A model generated the notes under the pieces. The model was not told the DNA's origin and did not search any database. It saw only the letters and a program-made list of their open reading frames with translations. From Bordetella parapertussis (GTDB taxonomy: Bacteria; Pseudomonadota; Gammaproteobacteria; Burkholderiales; Burkholderiaceae_B), in the NCBI GenBank assembly GCA_945869355.1, contig CAMBPA010000067.1, forward strand, positions 1 to 6,985: 6,985 bases of DNA, read 5' to 3'. A program made the position numbers and the translations under genes. Positions 5,645 through 6,985 of this stretch are shown here, in pieces (the first letter of the stretch is position 1; each line of letters opens with the position of its first letter).

Positions 5645-6985
5645 ATGACAGAAAATTTTTCAAGTACACAAACCATTCGTAAAACAGTCATCGCGACAAA
5701 GGGCGGCGTCGTTGCTGCACAGCACCGTCGTGCCGCGGAGATAGGTGCTGCCGTGCTGAATGCAGGTGGCGATGCCGTCGATGCCGCGATCGCGACCTCC
5801 TTTGCGATCGGCGTGGTCGAGCCTTGGATGAGCGGGCCAGCAGCGGCCGGTGCGATGGTATTGTGGCGAGCCGACGAAGGCCGTGCACGCGTTGTAAATT
5901 TTGGTTGCCGCTCCCCACGGGAATTGAATCCGGCAGACTATCCGCTCAGCGGTTCAGGAAAGTCCTCTGACCTCTTCCCATGGCCCTCCGTTGTCGATGA
6001 TCGCAACGTCATGGGCGCAACCGCAGTCGCGGTGCCGGGTGTCGTCGCGGGAATGGATCTCGCGCACCAGCACTTCGGCCGCATGCCCTGGAAAGATCTG
6101 GTGATGCCTGCTGCCGGCCTAGCCGATGAAGGCTTGTTAGTCGATTGGTACACCACGCTTGTGACCGCCGCCAATGCGCGCGTCTTGAGCAAAGACCCCG
6201 ATACCGCCGCCATGTTTTTAGAGCAAGGACACTGGCCGATCGCAGGGGACTGGACGTCGTTAAACAAGCGACACCTTGATCAAAAAGCCTTCGCGCAAAC
6301 CTTGCGGCAAATTGCAGAGGGCGGATCCAAAGCATTTTATCAAGGTGACATCGCAGCGCAATTGGTTGGCGACATCCGCGCGAAAGGGGGCTGCATGAGT
6401 ATGCAAGACCTAGCAGACTATCGTGCTGAATTAGTCGATCCTCTCACGATCAATTACCGCGGTGGCCGTGTCTTTGCAACACCCGGGCTAACTGGCGGCC
6501 CCACTTTCGGCAAAGCCCTTGAGTTACTGGCGAACGAGCTCAATCCCGTCAAAGGTACACCGGGTGCGCAAACCTATGCAGCGTTCGCTCGCGCACTCGA
6601 TGCTGCATTTAAGTTGCGGTTTGAGAACATGGGCGATCACGAATCCCCCAAAGCACCTGGCTCCACCACACACTTCAGCGTTGTCGATCGTCACGGCAAT
6701 ATGTGCGCCGTTACTCAAACTCTACTTTCTATCTTTGGGTCGCGTGTGGTGTCGCCCTCAACAGGTCTGCTGCTAAACAACGGCATCATGTGGTTTGATC
6801 CAGAGCCCGGAAAACCAAACTCGTTGGGACCCAATAAGCGATGCCTAGCAAACTACAACCCAGTCATTGGCGAAGATGCCTCGGGTCGACGCTTTGCGAT
6901 TGGCGCATCTGGTGGCCGCAAAATTCTTGGCGCTGTCATGCAGTTAAGCTCTTTCATCATGGATCATGGCCTAAACCTCGAAGAG
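5645..6985 (+). CDS. Gamma-glutamyltransferase-family Ntn-hydrolase, 3' end missing
   Basis: 447 codons are visible; the frame is open to the right edge, and E. coli GGT (580 residues) suggests roughly 80-120 more. Members are precursors that cleave themselves before a threonine, which becomes the N-terminal nucleophile of the small subunit. Here that is Thr341 in GSTTHFSV, followed by VDRHGN (347-352), T357/T359, LLLNNG (375-380), GPNKR (395-399) and the oxyanion pair G423-G424 in GASGG. The N-terminal half has the family's AAEIGAAVLNAGGDAVDAA pattern (30-48) and VPGVVAGMD (130-138). Residues that bind the glutamyl group in E. coli appear replaced: R114 by G87, N411 by L361, D433 by the Met/Trp of NNGIMWF, and S462/S463 by Ala/Asn in CLANYNP. 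There is no signal peptide, whereas E. coli GGT is periplasmic. This fits the YwrD-like branch, with an unknown amide substrate. The start ATG has AAGG (5634-5637) seven bases upstream. Confidence 0.93.
   Translation, partial: MTENFSSTQTIRKTVIATKGGVVAAQHRRAAEIGAAVLNAGGDAVDAAIATSFAIGVVEPWMSGPAAAGAMVLWRADEGRARVVNFGCRSPRELNPADYPLSGSGKSSDLFPWPSVVDDRNVMGATAVAVPGVVAGMDLAHQHFGRMPWKDLVMPAAGLADEGLLVDWYTTLVTAANARVLSKDPDTAAMFLEQGHWPIAGDWTSLNKRHLDQKAFAQTLRQIAEGGSKAFYQGDIAAQLVGDIRAKGGCMSMQDLADYRAELVDPLTINYRGGRVFATPGLTGGPTFGKALELLANELNPVKGTPGAQTYAAFARALDAAFKLRFENMGDHESPKAPGSTTHFSVVDRHGNMCAVTQTLLSIFGSRVVSPSTGLLLNNGIMWFDPEPGKPNSLGPNKRCLANYNPVIGEDASGRRFAIGASGGRKILGAVMQLSSFIMDHGLNLEE

Noticed and set aside
5938..6335. 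Overlapping minus-strand frames opposite the GGT-like gene
   Set aside because: The plus-strand frame is open from 5645 to the window end and carries the family motifs; the opposite frames are compositional shadows.
1..6985. Mobile elements, CRISPR arrays, tRNA genes, toxin-antitoxin or defence genes
   Set aside because: Nothing resembling terminal inverted repeats, transposase or integrase motifs, repeat-spacer arrays, tRNA cloverleafs or defence proteins was seen on either strand.

Overview
The window looks like ordinary chromosome of a Gram-negative proteobacterium, most likely a betaproteobacterium of the Burkholderiales. This is inferred from the divergent hppA/ppa arrangement, the flavour of the proteins (a small conserved helical protein of a type I associate with Burkholderiales, and a YwrD-like member of the gamma-glutamyltransferase family) and the moderate-to-high GC. 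No rRNA or other marker gene is present to settle it. There are seven protein-coding genes (two cut by the window edges) and no tRNA, rRNA, CRISPR array, insertion sequence or phage gene. No stretch longer than 300 bases lacks a gene.

Left part (1-3169), pyrophosphate metabolism. A secreted or membrane-anchored TlpA-like thioredoxin-fold protein (minus, 3' end missing) follows hppA, a 686-residue membrane-bound proton-pumping pyrophosphatase (minus). Its GNTTKAVT motif predicts the K+-independent type. A strong intrinsic terminator sits between them, only 15 nt before the tlpA-like start codon. Divergent from hppA, across a 179-bp control region, is ppa, a complete soluble family I pyrophosphatase with all expected catalytic residues. 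The two genes thus pair an energy-conserving and an energy-dissipating way of removing PPi.

Middle part (3194-4689), minus strand and convergent with ppa. A 100-residue helical protein of unknown function lies 53 nt upstream of an iron-containing (group III) alcohol dehydrogenase with complete metal ligands and an NAD-type aspartate. They probably form a two-gene unit.

Right part (4690-6985), plus strand. A promoter-like sequence leads into a RutD-like alpha/beta hydrolase that keeps its nucleophilic serine. After 19 nt comes a gamma-glutamyltransferase-family protein (447 codons visible, running off the end). Its autoprocessing and catalytic threonine is intact, but the residues that hold the gamma-glutamyl group in E. 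coli GGT are replaced and it has no signal peptide. It is therefore probably a cytoplasmic Ntn-hydrolase acting on another amide. Together the two genes look like a small catabolic or detoxifying hydrolase operon of unknown substrate.

I see no clearly new multi-gene system. The points most worth following are the altered GGT-like active site with its hydrolase partner, the divergent pyrophosphatase pair, and the terminator abutting the tlpA-like gene.
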